Made by a program: the position numbers and the translations under genes. From NCBI GenBank assembly GCA_024399015.1, contig JAKSIC010000004.1, positions 92,041 to 156,040 of the forward strand: 64,000 bases of DNA. Reading direction: 5' to 3'. This document shows positions 45,426-53,501 of the stretch, one piece after another (position 1 is the stretch's first letter; the number at the start of each line of letters is the position of its first letter). Source of the DNA: Fibrobacter sp. (GTDB lineage Bacteria; Fibrobacterota; Fibrobacteria; Fibrobacterales; Fibrobacteraceae). The notes under the pieces were generated by a model. The model ran no database searches. It saw only the letters and a list, made by a program, of their open reading frames with translations, and was not told the origin of the DNA.

Positions 45426-45764
45426 TTAAAGGAGGCCCTTCTTTGCGGCTCGCATGAGACTCTTCAGCTGCTTCTTGTCCATCTGGGGGACTTCGGCATC
45501 CTTCTGGGCTCGAGACTTGGGAGCGCAATCTTCACAAAGATGCTTGGTGACCGTTCCGAAGCTTGCGGCACCGTTGGAAACGGTGGTTTCCTTGAATCGG
45601 AAGGTCTTGAGCAAGGCTTCCTTGCCGCATTTGTCGCAGACACCCATCTTCGGGGCGGCAGGTTCTCTCGGAGTACGTTCCTTCTTACGGTTGTCACTGG
45701 TAGAGTCCCAGGCACGGCTCTGGGCAGCAATCTTTCTTGCGTAACTATCGTCTGTTAAGCTCAT
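45426..45764 (-). CDS. small zinc-ribbon protein of unknown function
   Basis: 112 residues. Residues 1-40 are charged and probably disordered. Two cysteine pairs (GVCDKCGKEALLKTF at about 42-45 and HLCEDCAPKSRAQ at about 76-79) form a likely C4 zinc ribbon. A basic helical tail KKQLKSLMRAAKKGLL follows. Small proteins of this type often bind nucleic acid or ribosomes, but no family name is certain. Confidence 0.65.
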   Translation of the reverse strand: MSLTDDSYARKIAAQSRAWDSTSDNRKKERTPREPAAPKMGVCDKCGKEALLKTFRFKETTVSNGAASFGTVTKHLCEDCAPKSRAQKDAEVPQMDKKQLKSLMRAAKKGLL

Positions 45765-45781
45765 TTTTTACTCCTTATCTT

Positions 45782-46366
45782 TTATTTCAACTCTTTTATA
45801 ATCTCTTCGTACAGGAAAACGGCCAATAAAGTATTGCAAAGGGAGGTGGGTTTGCCGTCTTCTGTATATAAACTACGGCCAAACTTGCCCCTTTCCAGCT
45901 GTTTTTCCTTAAAAACTTCTACATGAGCGGCAAAATCGAGGATTTTCACCCTTTCCGGATTTTTGTTACGGAAACCCAGGATCATTTCGTTCAGGGCCCC
46001 CACCTGAGCGGGCGCAATGGGCAAAGTATCCGTAGGAATGGTCAAAAAATGCAGCGGGGACATGGTCTTGCTGATAATTTCATCGGCCAGGGCGCTGTAC
46101 TGTTCAAAAACCTTGTTATAGTCGGATCCGCCACGCTTCAAATCCTTGAGACCCAGGCCGAAAATCATTCGACCGGCCTTTTTACCAATAATGTCGGAGG
46201 ATGCTCGGGCTACAAACTGGGGAATAGTCTGAATCGCAGGGGCGTTAATAAAGAATTGGATAGGACGGTTGGCCTCACGGCACAAAAGAAGCTCCGCGAA
46301 ACGGTTCGCCGCCTCGCCCTGCTCGCCTAAAAGTTCGTCACCTATTATAAGAATGCGATTTTCCAC
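45782..46366 (-). CDS. degenerate SGNH-hydrolase-like protein
   Basis: 194 residues with GTG start at 46366. The fold pattern of SGNH/GDSL hydrolases is visible: block I ILIIGDELLGEQGEAANRFAELL, block III-like MIFGLGLKDLKRGG, and a C-terminal DGKPTSLCNTLLAVFLYEEI where the catalytic D-x-x-H normally sits. The nucleophile serine of GDS is replaced (GDE), the ND of block III reads KD, and no histidine is in block V. So it is probably not a hydrolase of the usual kind, if the fold assignment is right. It overlaps no neighbour; the TusA-domain gene is 10 bp upstream. Confidence 0.55.
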   Translation of the reverse strand: MENRILIIGDELLGEQGEAANRFAELLLCREANRPIQFFINAPAIQTIPQFVARASSDIIGKKAGRMIFGLGLKDLKRGGSDYNKVFEQYSALADEIISKTMSPLHFLTIPTDTLPIAPAQVGALNEMILGFRNKNPERVKILDFAAHVEVFKEKQLERGKFGRSLYTEDGKPTSLCNTLLAVFLYEEIIKELK

Positions 46367-46376
46367 TAATCATAAT

Positions 46377-46907
46377 CTACACTCTTATTCCCCGTTTGAC
46401 CACCGTTAAAACCCAAAAATTGCCTTTTTTTTCACGATTTTCCACAAAATGTCCATCGGCAACCAAGGCACCGGGCACATTTTCAATGGGAGAACCTTCA
46501 TCTAATAATATATGAATGCGAAAACCTTCGGGCAGTCCCGACAGAACAAGTCGGCTACGGGCGGCATTCCTAGGGCAGACGACCCCGCGCAAGTCCAATT
46601 CCGTTGGAAAATCCTGTTTTAAAACCTCGGGAAGATCCAAATTCTTTGTTTTTTCGCAAAAATCGGCAATTTCAGAAGAAAAGTCCTTGGGAGAATCCAG
46701 CCATTCCCCCACCGGAAACTGGTCCAAATGGGCAGTAACAACTTTGGCCAGGGCCGATTCTGGGCTTAAAATCACGCCAGAACCCCGCTGAATCCAGTTA
46801 GAACAAGCGAAGGCAAGCAATTTTTGCAGATTTTCCGCAAAACCCTCAGATTTTTCATTTGTTTGAATCCAGCGTGCAATGGGGCTATTTTGTAAACTGT
46901 CCGTCAT
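46377..46907 (-). CDS. TusA-domain protein with N-terminal extension
   Basis: 176 residues from the ATG at 46907 (a GTG two codons earlier is possible). The C-terminal 75 residues match TusA/SirA: LDLRGVVCPRNAARSRLVLSG with the sulfur-carrying cysteine in the CPxN/P motif, then GFRIHILLDEGSPIENVPG and DGHFV. TusA proteins carry persulfide sulfur for tRNA thiolation or sulfur oxidation. The N-terminal about 100 residues are helical and unrecognised, an unusual addition since TusA is normally about 80 residues. Likely in operon with the SGNH-like gene. Confidence 0.72.
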   Translation of the reverse strand: MTDSLQNSPIARWIQTNEKSEGFAENLQKLLAFACSNWIQRGSGVILSPESALAKVVTAHLDQFPVGEWLDSPKDFSSEIADFCEKTKNLDLPEVLKQDFPTELDLRGVVCPRNAARSRLVLSGLPEGFRIHILLDEGSPIENVPGALVADGHFVENREKKGNFWVLTVVKRGIRV

Positions 46908-46935
46908 ATTCACAGATTTTAAGTAAAAAATCGGT

Positions 46936-46941
46936 TATAAT
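46936..46941 (+). promoter_or_regulatory. possible -10 element for the GT2 gene
   Basis: TATAAT at 46936-46941, 82 bp upstream of the GT2 start. No convincing -35 box is seen at the right distance. Confidence 0.35.
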
Positions 46942-47023
46942 GTAGCAAACTTTGTCAATGGTTTCTATATTTGGCGCCAAGCTTTGTAAAAAGCAAAAGT
47001 GTTAAACAGGTTATACGGTTTTT

Positions 47024-48589
47024 ATGGCAATCAGTACGATCTTACTGGATATCATGTTCGTGATTTATGTAATCGCGGGCGTTGGTCTCGTCATCTACGG
47101 CTTCAGCTGCTACTACAGCATCTACTTGTTCCTCAAGAACAGCCGCACCACCCGCCTTTCCGATCGTAAGAAGATTCTTCAGTACTATCGCGAACACTCT
47201 ATGGACGACCTGCCGCAGGTCACCACCCAGTTGCCCGTGTTCAACGAAGCTAACTGCGTCGAACGTCTTCTGGAAGCAGTCTGCGCCATCGACTACCCCA
47301 AGGACAAGCACGAGATCCAGGTGCTGGACGACTCTACCGACGAATGCTACGAAGTAGCCAAAAAGAAGGTGGAAGAACTGGCAGCCAAGGGCTACGACAT
47401 CAAGCTCATTCACCGTACCAACCGTCAGGAATTCAAGGCTGGGGCACTTAAGGAAGCAATGGCTATCGCCAAGGGTGACTTCCTCGCAATTTTCGACGCC
47501 GACTTCGTACCAGAAAAGGACTTCCTCCTGAAGACCATTCCGTACATGGTGATGGACGAACAGGTGGGCCTGGTCCAGGGTCGTTGGGGCCACTTGAACC
47601 GCACCGAATCCGGTCTTACTCTTGCTCAGTCCATCGGTATCGACGGTCACTTCGTTGTGGAACAGTCCGCACGTAGCTGGGGCAAGCTCTTCATGAACTT
47701 CAACGGTACCGCAGGTGTCTGGCGTAAGCAGGCCATCTATGGCGGTGGCGGCTGGGAAGGCGACACCCTGACCGAAGACATGGACCTTTCTTACCGTTCT
47801 CAGCTTGCTGGTTGGAAGATGAAGTTCGTGTTCGACGTGATCGTTCCGGCAGAACTTCCCAACGATATCAACGCTTTCAAGGCTCAGCAGTTCCGTTGGG
47901 CTAAGGGTTCTATCCAGACAGCAAAGAAGATCCTCCCCCGCGTTCTGAAGGCTGACGTTCCTCTCCGCGTGAAGATCGGTGCAATTCTGCATACCACTCA
48001 TTACTCTATTCACCCCTGCATGCTTTTCACTGCCCTCTGCGCATGGCCGCTGTTGGCATTCTTTGAACCGGTGGCTCATCTCCCGACTTGGGTATACACC
48101 GTCGGCTTCAGCTTTATCTTCCTCGCTGCAATTGCACCTTCTGTTCTTTACTTCGTTGCTCAGCGCTGCTCCGGCTACACCGGCTGGAAGGTCCGCCTCC
48201 TCAGCATGCCGATCCTCATGGCTCTCGGCGTAGGTATCGCAGTCAGCAACTCCAAGGCAGTGTTCGCAGCAATCACCGGCCGCAAGAGCGGATTCGTCCG
48301 TACTCCGAAGAGCGGTGCCGGCCAGAAGAAGAAGGCCACCAGCCATTACAAGCAGAAGTTCCCCTGGCAGGCAGTCATCGAACTTGGCGTTGGCATTTAC
48401 TGCATCTTCGGTATGTTGGAATACATCGGCGCACAGAAGTTCATCATCGGACCGTTCCTCGCCCTCTATTCCATCGGCTTCCTCTCTGTGGGTGTTCTGA
48501 GCTTCATGCACTACATCAGCAACATGATTGAAGTCCGCAAGGCTCGCAAGGAAAATCAGAACGTTCAGGGTGTGGACCTGGGTAAGTAA
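47024..48589 (+). CDS. GT2 membrane glycosyltransferase, cellulose/mannan-synthase-like
   Basis: 521 residues. One N-terminal membrane helix, a cytoplasmic GT-A domain at about 60-300 and four or so C-terminal helices. Processive GT2 motifs are complete: VLDDSTDE (D), AIFDADFVPE (DxD), LTEDMDLSYR (TED) and QQFRWAKGS (QxxRW). This suits CslA-like beta-glycan synthases. The product could be a surface or capsular polysaccharide; no BcsB or PilZ partner is adjacent. No strong Shine-Dalgarno precedes the ATG. Confidence 0.9.
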   Translation: MAISTILLDIMFVIYVIAGVGLVIYGFSCYYSIYLFLKNSRTTRLSDRKKILQYYREHSMDDLPQVTTQLPVFNEANCVERLLEAVCAIDYPKDKHEIQVLDDSTDECYEVAKKKVEELAAKGYDIKLIHRTNRQEFKAGALKEAMAIAKGDFLAIFDADFVPEKDFLLKTIPYMVMDEQVGLVQGRWGHLNRTESGLTLAQSIGIDGHFVVEQSARSWGKLFMNFNGTAGVWRKQAIYGGGGWEGDTLTEDMDLSYRSQLAGWKMKFVFDVIVPAELPNDINAFKAQQFRWAKGSIQTAKKILPRVLKADVPLRVKIGAILHTTHYSIHPCMLFTALCAWPLLAFFEPVAHLPTWVYTVGFSFIFLAAIAPSVLYFVAQRCSGYTGWKVRLLSMPILMALGVGIAVSNSKAVFAAITGRKSGFVRTPKSGAGQKKKATSHYKQKFPWQAVIELGVGIYCIFGMLEYIGAQKFIIGPFLALYSIGFLSVGVLSFMHYISNMIEVRKARKENQNVQGVDLGK

Positions 48590-48611
48590 TCCTTTAAAAA
48601 CGCGAAAGTTT

Positions 48612-48639
48612 AATCCCTGGCTAAGGCCGGGGATTTTTT
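48612..48639 (+). terminator. Rho-independent terminator
   Basis: AATCCCTGGC pairs with GCCGGGGATT (one G-T pair) around a TAAG loop, followed by six T residues, 23 bp after the GT2 gene. Confidence 0.88.
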
Positions 48640-48881
48640 CTTTTAATGGTTTCGCCACGGGATTTGCTGTAGGGAATCGCACGGTGCATCTGTTGGATAA
48701 GTTCCGAGGATTCCCGCTGGTAGTCCTTGATGAAATGAAGCGTAAGATGGTGGAACCGGCCGTAGAGTTGCAGGGCTGAGGCGCAGAGAATAGAGGCCGC
48801 AGCCAGAGCAACCAGAAGCTCTATGAGGGTATAGCCTTTGCGGACTTTATGGTTGATCAGCGTGGCTTTGATTTGGCGCAC
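48621..48881 (-). CDS. short type II secretion/type IV pilus-like pseudopilin
   Basis: 86 residues from a GTG at 48881, chosen for its GGAGG ribosome site 8 nt upstream; it overlaps the previous pseudopilin by 25 bp. The class III leader ends KVRKG and the mature chain starts YTLIELLVALAAAS, with Glu at +5 as required for assembly. The remainder (about 60 residues) is short for a pseudopilin and ends at a basic tail that runs into the convergent terminator region, so the 3' end might be truncated. Confidence 0.72.
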   Translation of the reverse strand: MRQIKATLINHKVRKGYTLIELLVALAAASILCASALQLYGRFHHLTLHFIKDYQRESSELIQQMHRAIPYSKSRGETIKRKNPRP

Positions 48882-49264
48882 GGGATGAGCCTCCGGAGCT
48901 TTACGGGATGGATGGATTCGGTGTAGACTGTTGCAATGAGCAAAGGTGCGACACCGGGGACTTTGGACAAGGAATAGGACGTGGAGGAGCAATCGACGTT
49001 CGCGCTTTGGGCAGAGGCCGCAACGATTTGTGAGATCGCAACATTTTGTGAGACCGCGAAATTTTGAGCCGTCGCGCAGGAGGGAGCGTGCTGTACCAAG
49101 TATTCCATGGCATTTGCGGAACAGATAAAAGCCTTGGCTTGATCACGCTCAATATTCCGCTGGTGTTGGAAGCCTTCTATGTAGCGGAAGAAAACTGCAG
49201 AGGACGCTCCAAGAACTGCTAGAGCCACAAGGACTTCCATCAAGGTAAAACCGCGGGAATTCAT
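48857..49264 (-). CDS. pseudopilin (GspI/PilV-like)
   Basis: 135 residues, ATG overlapping the previous stop (ATGA). The leader MNSRG is very short, followed by FTLMEVLVALAVLGASSAVFF, a type IV pilin-like methylation/hydrophobic segment with Glu5. The rest has two cysteines (PSCATAQ and VDCSSTSYS) that may form a disulfide. It fits minor pseudopilins of type II secretion systems. Confidence 0.8.
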   Translation of the reverse strand: MNSRGFTLMEVLVALAVLGASSAVFFRYIEGFQHQRNIERDQAKAFICSANAMEYLVQHAPSCATAQNFAVSQNVAISQIVAASAQSANVDCSSTSYSLSKVPGVAPLLIATVYTESIHPVKLRRLIPCAKSKPR

Positions 49265-50115
49265 TGCAGGAACCATTGAAAGGGAACGTGTTTGCCGTCC
49301 ATGAATGCAGGGAGCAGCGGCTTTGCGAAAACGGAGGGAGAACCTTGGGGACCGAACTGCGCGACGATGACCGCAACGGAGGAGTCCCGCAAGAAGGTTC
49401 CGCCTCGCGGATCCTGAATGTGCGAAAGAAACTCGCTGCGGGAGATGTCCGCCTCGGCGGCGGTGTAGGCTTCGAGGTAGCGGGCGGTTATACTGCCGGC
49501 GATCAGCAGCGGGCCCGCGGAATATAGCCGGAGGGTGTCGTAACGTGCGGAGCCCCGAAGCGTGAGACTGCCGGTTGAATAAAAGTTCCCGCAGGCGGCG
49601 TTTCCTGACACGTCCAGATAAAGGTCTCCATCTTGCACCATCAAGCTCATAGAAGTAGCGCCGCCGAAAAGCCGGCGGTTGCCCGATTTCGCCTGCAGGT
49701 TGGGCGCCATCAAGATTTCCTTTTTCAGATTCTCACGGAGGCCGTCTGCAATCAATTTCCGCTGGCCATAAGCAAGACGACTCAAGCCTTCTATTGCAAT
49801 GCCAGTTAAGGCCCTCACGTTGCCCGCAGAATATTCCATCCAAGGCCCACGCATTTCCTTCGTAACTTCAGGCAGTTTCCATCCCCAATCGTTTCCTTCA
49901 AAATAACCCTGCGGAAAACCGCTCAGTTCCGCAAGAATAGCCGACTCCCCGTCATAAATATCCTGCAATCTTTCCGCCTCTCGCAGGGCAATTCTGCCCA
50001 CGCCTCCCGGCATCCGCAAAAGCGCCGTCAGCATGCAGGTCACCGCAAGAACAATCCCTAGCACAAGGGGCAGCACCGCACCGCGGCACCTCAAAACAAG
50101 CGCACCAAGCACCAT
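49261..50115 (-). CDS. envelope protein of the pseudopilin cluster, PilX/GspK-like position
   Basis: 284 residues. The start has GAGG 5 nt upstream. N-terminal RCRGAVLPLVLGIVLAVTCMLTALL is one membrane anchor resembling PilX/GspK leaders but without a clear prepilin Glu5. The middle is helical; the segment around residues 165-240 (GDLYLDVSGNAACGNFYSTG, LRGSARYDTLRLYSAGPL) looks like stacked beta-strands, as in bactofilin-like folds. No family is certain. Gene order places it between the inner-membrane platform protein and two pseudopilins. Confidence 0.6.
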   Translation of the reverse strand: MVLGALVLRCRGAVLPLVLGIVLAVTCMLTALLRMPGGVGRIALREAERLQDIYDGESAILAELSGFPQGYFEGNDWGWKLPEVTKEMRGPWMEYSAGNVRALTGIAIEGLSRLAYGQRKLIADGLRENLKKEILMAPNLQAKSGNRRLFGGATSMSLMVQDGDLYLDVSGNAACGNFYSTGSLTLRGSARYDTLRLYSAGPLLIAGSITARYLEAYTAAEADISRSEFLSHIQDPRGGTFLRDSSVAVIVAQFGPQGSPSVFAKPLLPAFMDGKHVPFQWFLQ

Positions 50116-50117
50116 AT

Positions 50118-51287
50118 TTACCTCATCGAAATCACAGCGGCAGAATCCCCGCAGACAAGTTGCACTTGAGTCCGTTCAATTTCCTGCACCATAAAATTCC
50201 CTAGCGAATCCCCAACAAAAAAAGTTTTCGCAGGCTCGGCAATATCCACAATTGCCACAAACAATTTCTCCCCCACAATTCCCTTCAAATGAACTTCCGG
50301 CAAAATACAAGTCGGCCGACTTTCCTCATAAGAAATCTCTTTTCGAGGCTTAGGAACCTCCTCTCGAAAACTCACATTTCGTTCCTCCAAGATTTCAACC
50401 AACTCCGGCACATCTAATTCCACAGGTATCGCATCCACCATTTTTTCATTCACATAATCCGTTCCAAAATTCATCATAATTTTCAACACCACATCCATGC
50501 CGAACCCAACAAGTACAAGGGACACAACAGCCAACAACAATCCACCGTATAACCCCATTTTATGCGGCAAACCTTCCGCCAACACAAATTCCTTCCCCAC
50601 TTTTCGCAAATCAATATTTTTCCAAAAGGAATCCTTCACCGCCTTCTTGAAAAGTCGTCTTTCGCAAACACCCCCGCGGACATCAAGCCTATCCTCATCC
50701 ATTCCAACTTCTGCAAATTTTTCCACCCTAGAAAACAAAGCATCCGTATTCAGGAACTTTCTAAAACGTTCCAGACGATTTTCTACCATCCCCCTTTGGG
50801 CATCCTCCTCTTCCAAGCCATATCCAATTTCCTCGGACCAATGGCAAAGCCGTCCTTCAAAGAACACCAAGATGTAGAGCACGCCATCTACGATTTTCCA
50901 GAACAAACAATTTCCGTTAACGTCGGGAAAATGCTGATCTGCCCAGCCGAACAACCACGCTTGTCGCGGCACCAATCGTTTCGAAAAACAACTTGAGAAA
51001 ATTCTCGTAAAGCCACGATATTTCTCCCCCACTTCACATTCCGGCATCATCACCAAGTACCGCAATTTACGGCCTTCCGGAGAATTCTGCGAAGTCATTA
51101 AAGTCACTAAAATCTTCGAAACATCAATCTGAGGAAAGTCCAAATGAAATTGTTTCAACAGTTGTTCTTCCGAAGGGTGTCCATCAAAGGTTGTTACCAT
51201 TTCCCAAGTACACATGCGTGCCGGCACAGGTTTCGCACCATTCAATAGTTTCGCACCCAACAAATTCACACCACTCAAAAAACTCAT
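50118..51287 (-). CDS. inner-membrane platform protein, PilN/GspL-like N-terminus plus PilP/GspC-like C-terminus
   Basis: 389 residues. Residues about 1-245 are cytoplasmic and resemble nothing clear in detail, though a PilM/GspL-like role is suggested by position. A transmembrane helix lies at about 250-272 (GLYGGLLLAVVSLVLVGFGMD). The last 60 residues (CILPEVHLKGIVGEKLFVAIVDIAEPAKTF, VGDSLGNFMVQEIERTQVQL) match the PilP/GspC homology region that binds the secretin. The gene ends 3 bp before the start of the secretin's partner region and follows the secretin gene directly. Confidence 0.62.
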   Translation of the reverse strand: MSFLSGVNLLGAKLLNGAKPVPARMCTWEMVTTFDGHPSEEQLLKQFHLDFPQIDVSKILVTLMTSQNSPEGRKLRYLVMMPECEVGEKYRGFTRIFSSCFSKRLVPRQAWLFGWADQHFPDVNGNCLFWKIVDGVLYILVFFEGRLCHWSEEIGYGLEEEDAQRGMVENRLERFRKFLNTDALFSRVEKFAEVGMDEDRLDVRGGVCERRLFKKAVKDSFWKNIDLRKVGKEFVLAEGLPHKMGLYGGLLLAVVSLVLVGFGMDVVLKIMMNFGTDYVNEKMVDAIPVELDVPELVEILEERNVSFREEVPKPRKEISYEESRPTCILPEVHLKGIVGEKLFVAIVDIAEPAKTFFVGDSLGNFMVQEIERTQVQLVCGDSAAVISMR

Positions 51288-51290
51288 ACC

Positions 51291-53090
51291 TTACCGTTCC
51301 AACTTCGGTGTGATAAAAATGGCCAACTCATTTTCTTCCTCCACCTCGGACACATAACTGAACAATTGTCCAATCACAGGAATGCTCCCGAGAAAAGGAA
51401 CCGCCGAACGCACTTCCGATTTATTCTTACGAATCAGCCCACCCAAGCAAAGGGTTTCGCCATCCTTCAGGGAAACTACCGTCTTTAAATTGCGGGTACT
51501 GATATCGCGGGGGCCGTCTCCAGTGCTGCGGCCCGCGGTCTTGATTTCCGGAGACACCTCCAGCGTAATCACGCCTTCCCGCGTCACCGACGGCGTCAAT
51601 TCCAAAGAAATACCATCGTTAAAGGAACGGTAATCTGTAATGGGGAATCCATCGGCCGTTACCTGACTCACCAGATAATAAACCGTATTGGTCACATTCA
51701 GTTCAGCCTTATTTCCATTCAACGTTGTCAGTCGCGGGCGGGCCAAAACCTCGGCCTCGTTACGTTCCTCCATAGCGGACAATTCCAATTCAAAACGATC
51801 CGGCAACAGACCGATTTTTCCAAAAGCGCCCGACACAGAAAAATCCTTGTCCACAAAATCAAGGAACCCTCGGGCACCGATGTTATACTCCCCTGTTTTT
51901 CTGCCGGAGCCCCCATGCAATCCGATTTCGAAATTCTTTCCCCGTTTGAATTCCACCACAATACAACTCAGCGTCACTTGAATGGCTGGCACATCAATTT
52001 GCTGCAATAAATTTTCTGCCATTTTGATTTCGTAATCAGAACCACCCAGCAACAAGGCATTCTGCTCCTTAACCTCCGCTGCAGTAAATTCCGCACTGGG
52101 GGAAAACTTCGCCAAATGGCTCAACGCTTTTTCAGCAAGCAAATGTTTCAAAGGATAAAGTTTCGTATAAGACAGAGCCTTCCGCATTCCGCCTTCGGAC
52201 ACGAACAAATTATTGGAGTCCAGAGCATAGCTGTAGCGGTGTCCCTTAAACAGCGCATCCACCAGAGTTTTCAAATCCACATCATCAAATTTCAAGTTCA
52301 CATTTTCACGGATGTCACCATACACCGCCAAATTCAAATCAGCCGTTTCTGCAAGACTTTGCAGAACATCTCCCAAAGACGCATCATGAATTTCCGCTGC
52401 AAAACGACCATCCATCTGCTCCAACTTTATATTATCTGACTTCGGCGATGAACCCGACTGCGACGAACCGGATTTAGACACCCCAACTTCCTGAGGCAAA
52501 ACCACCAACACATCCTTGGATTGTTTCACCCGAAAACCGGCCGTAGTTATCAACTTCACAAAAGCATCTTTCGCCTTCATATTCCGAAGTTCACCGGAAA
52601 CCTTTCCGATCACCTCCGGAGCAACCAAAATATTCAACCCCGAATTCATAGAGTACTCATGAACAAATTCACGAACATCCTTGTCCTTCACAGACAAACT
52701 CACCAAGGAATCAGACAACGTAAATTCATGTTCTCCCCGATTCACCTTTTTGCGGATATGCAGTACCCCATTTTCCTGATGCAATTCCAAATGGTTCGCC
52801 AGACACAATGCTGACAAGCCATCAAAATAATCAGAGTTCTCCAAATGAAATGTCACCCTGGTTTCTATACCTTCATCTACAAGAATGGACGTATTGTATG
52901 CCACGGAAACAGCCCGAACCACCTCCGTAATGGGCGTATCCACGAAATCCAGAGCAAATTCGCCCTTATTTTTAGGCCACCCCTGGGAAAAAAGCAGCAA
53001 AAGCACCACAAAACAGGCTTTTTTCAAACCTGGTCCACTAAAAAACGTATGTTGGAACAAAAATCCCTCTCGGTTCGGCTCAATCGCCAC
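51291..53090 (-). CDS. secretin (GspD/PilQ family)
   Basis: 599 residues, annotated from a GTG; the true start may be an internal TTG just before LKKACFVVLLLLFSQGW, which is the signal peptide. Several N-domains (STN-like, FVDTPITEVVRAVSVAYNTSILVDEG; VREFVHEYSMNSGLNILVAPEV; DVLQSLAETADLNLAV) are followed by the secretin core with EVLARPRLTTLNGNKAELNV, ETLCLGGLIRKN and SAVPFLGSIPVIGQLFSY, the canonical C-terminal signature. It forms the outer-membrane gate. First gene of the minus-strand cluster; no ATPase or polytopic platform gene is adjacent. Confidence 0.9.
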   Translation of the reverse strand: MAIEPNREGFLFQHTFFSGPGLKKACFVVLLLLFSQGWPKNKGEFALDFVDTPITEVVRAVSVAYNTSILVDEGIETRVTFHLENSDYFDGLSALCLANHLELHQENGVLHIRKKVNRGEHEFTLSDSLVSLSVKDKDVREFVHEYSMNSGLNILVAPEVIGKVSGELRNMKAKDAFVKLITTAGFRVKQSKDVLVVLPQEVGVSKSGSSQSGSSPKSDNIKLEQMDGRFAAEIHDASLGDVLQSLAETADLNLAVYGDIRENVNLKFDDVDLKTLVDALFKGHRYSYALDSNNLFVSEGGMRKALSYTKLYPLKHLLAEKALSHLAKFSPSAEFTAAEVKEQNALLLGGSDYEIKMAENLLQQIDVPAIQVTLSCIVVEFKRGKNFEIGLHGGSGRKTGEYNIGARGFLDFVDKDFSVSGAFGKIGLLPDRFELELSAMEERNEAEVLARPRLTTLNGNKAELNVTNTVYYLVSQVTADGFPITDYRSFNDGISLELTPSVTREGVITLEVSPEIKTAGRSTGDGPRDISTRNLKTVVSLKDGETLCLGGLIRKNKSEVRSAVPFLGSIPVIGQLFSYVSEVEEENELAIFITPKLER

Positions 53091-53234
53091 GGGCGCCCGG
53101 CCAGGGATATAGAAAAACAGCCCAATTTAAGCTGTTGGCCTAAATTACAAAATGCTTTGTTAAAAAAACAAGTTTTTTACCTTAATTCCAGCAAATCCCT
53201 TGCCAACAGGTAGGGATATTCATAAATTTTGGAC

Positions 53235-53294
53235 ATGAAGATGATTTATGCTCTTACAGTTGCATTCGACGGCCGATGGTGGCGCGGACTCTAA
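53235..53294 (+). CDS. trpL: trp leader peptide with tandem Trp codons
   Basis: A 19-residue ORF, MKMIYALTVAFDGRWWRGL, with two adjacent TGG codons at 53277-53282. It starts 267 bp upstream of trpE and lies immediately before a set of alternative hairpins. A weak GGA lies 4 nt before the first ATG and at better spacing before the second ATG (53241). Trp-Trp in a peptide this short is very unlikely by chance and matches attenuation leader peptides. Confidence 0.8.
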   Translation: MKMIYALTVAFDGRWWRGL

Positions 53295-53368
53295 CATAGA
53301 GTCTGGTATTTGCAAATTGTATCGCGCGTCAAAAGCGTAAGAGCAAAGCGGCAAGGCTTCCAGACTCC

Positions 53369-53387
53369 CTGGAGGCCTTAAATTTTT
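53369..53387 (+). terminator. attenuator terminator 3' arm and T-run
   Basis: 3' arm CTGGAGGCCTT followed by AAATTTTT. It pairs with 53353-53363 (11 bp with one G-U) across a 5-nt loop. Confidence 0.8.
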
Positions 53388-53501
53388 CCAAGACAAATTG
53401 AAATCCTCCGGGTCGGAACCGCAACCCTGTTTCGGGTCGTGAAGCCTCGCCAAAAAGAATTTGGCCCTCGGGTCAGCGAGTTTAAAACGAAGGATTGAAA
53501 A

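Larger units (their letters stand above)
53235..53387 (+). promoter_or_regulatory. trp transcription attenuator
   Basis: After the leader peptide, segment 1 (GACTCTA, 53287-53293) pairs with segment 2 (TAGAGTC, 53297-53303). Segment 2 extended (GAGTCTGG, 53299-53306) is an exact 8-bp complement of segment 3 (CCAGACTC, 53360-53367). Segment 3 overlaps the 5' arm of a terminator: AAGGCTTCCAG (53353-53363) pairs with CTGGAGGCCTT (53369-53379), followed by AAATTTTT. Ribosome stalling at the Trp codons would cover segment 1, free segment 2 to pair with segment 3, and prevent the terminator. The mechanism is inferred from these exact complementarities. The rest of the gap 53091-53501 holds no other supported gene. 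Confidence 0.82.
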
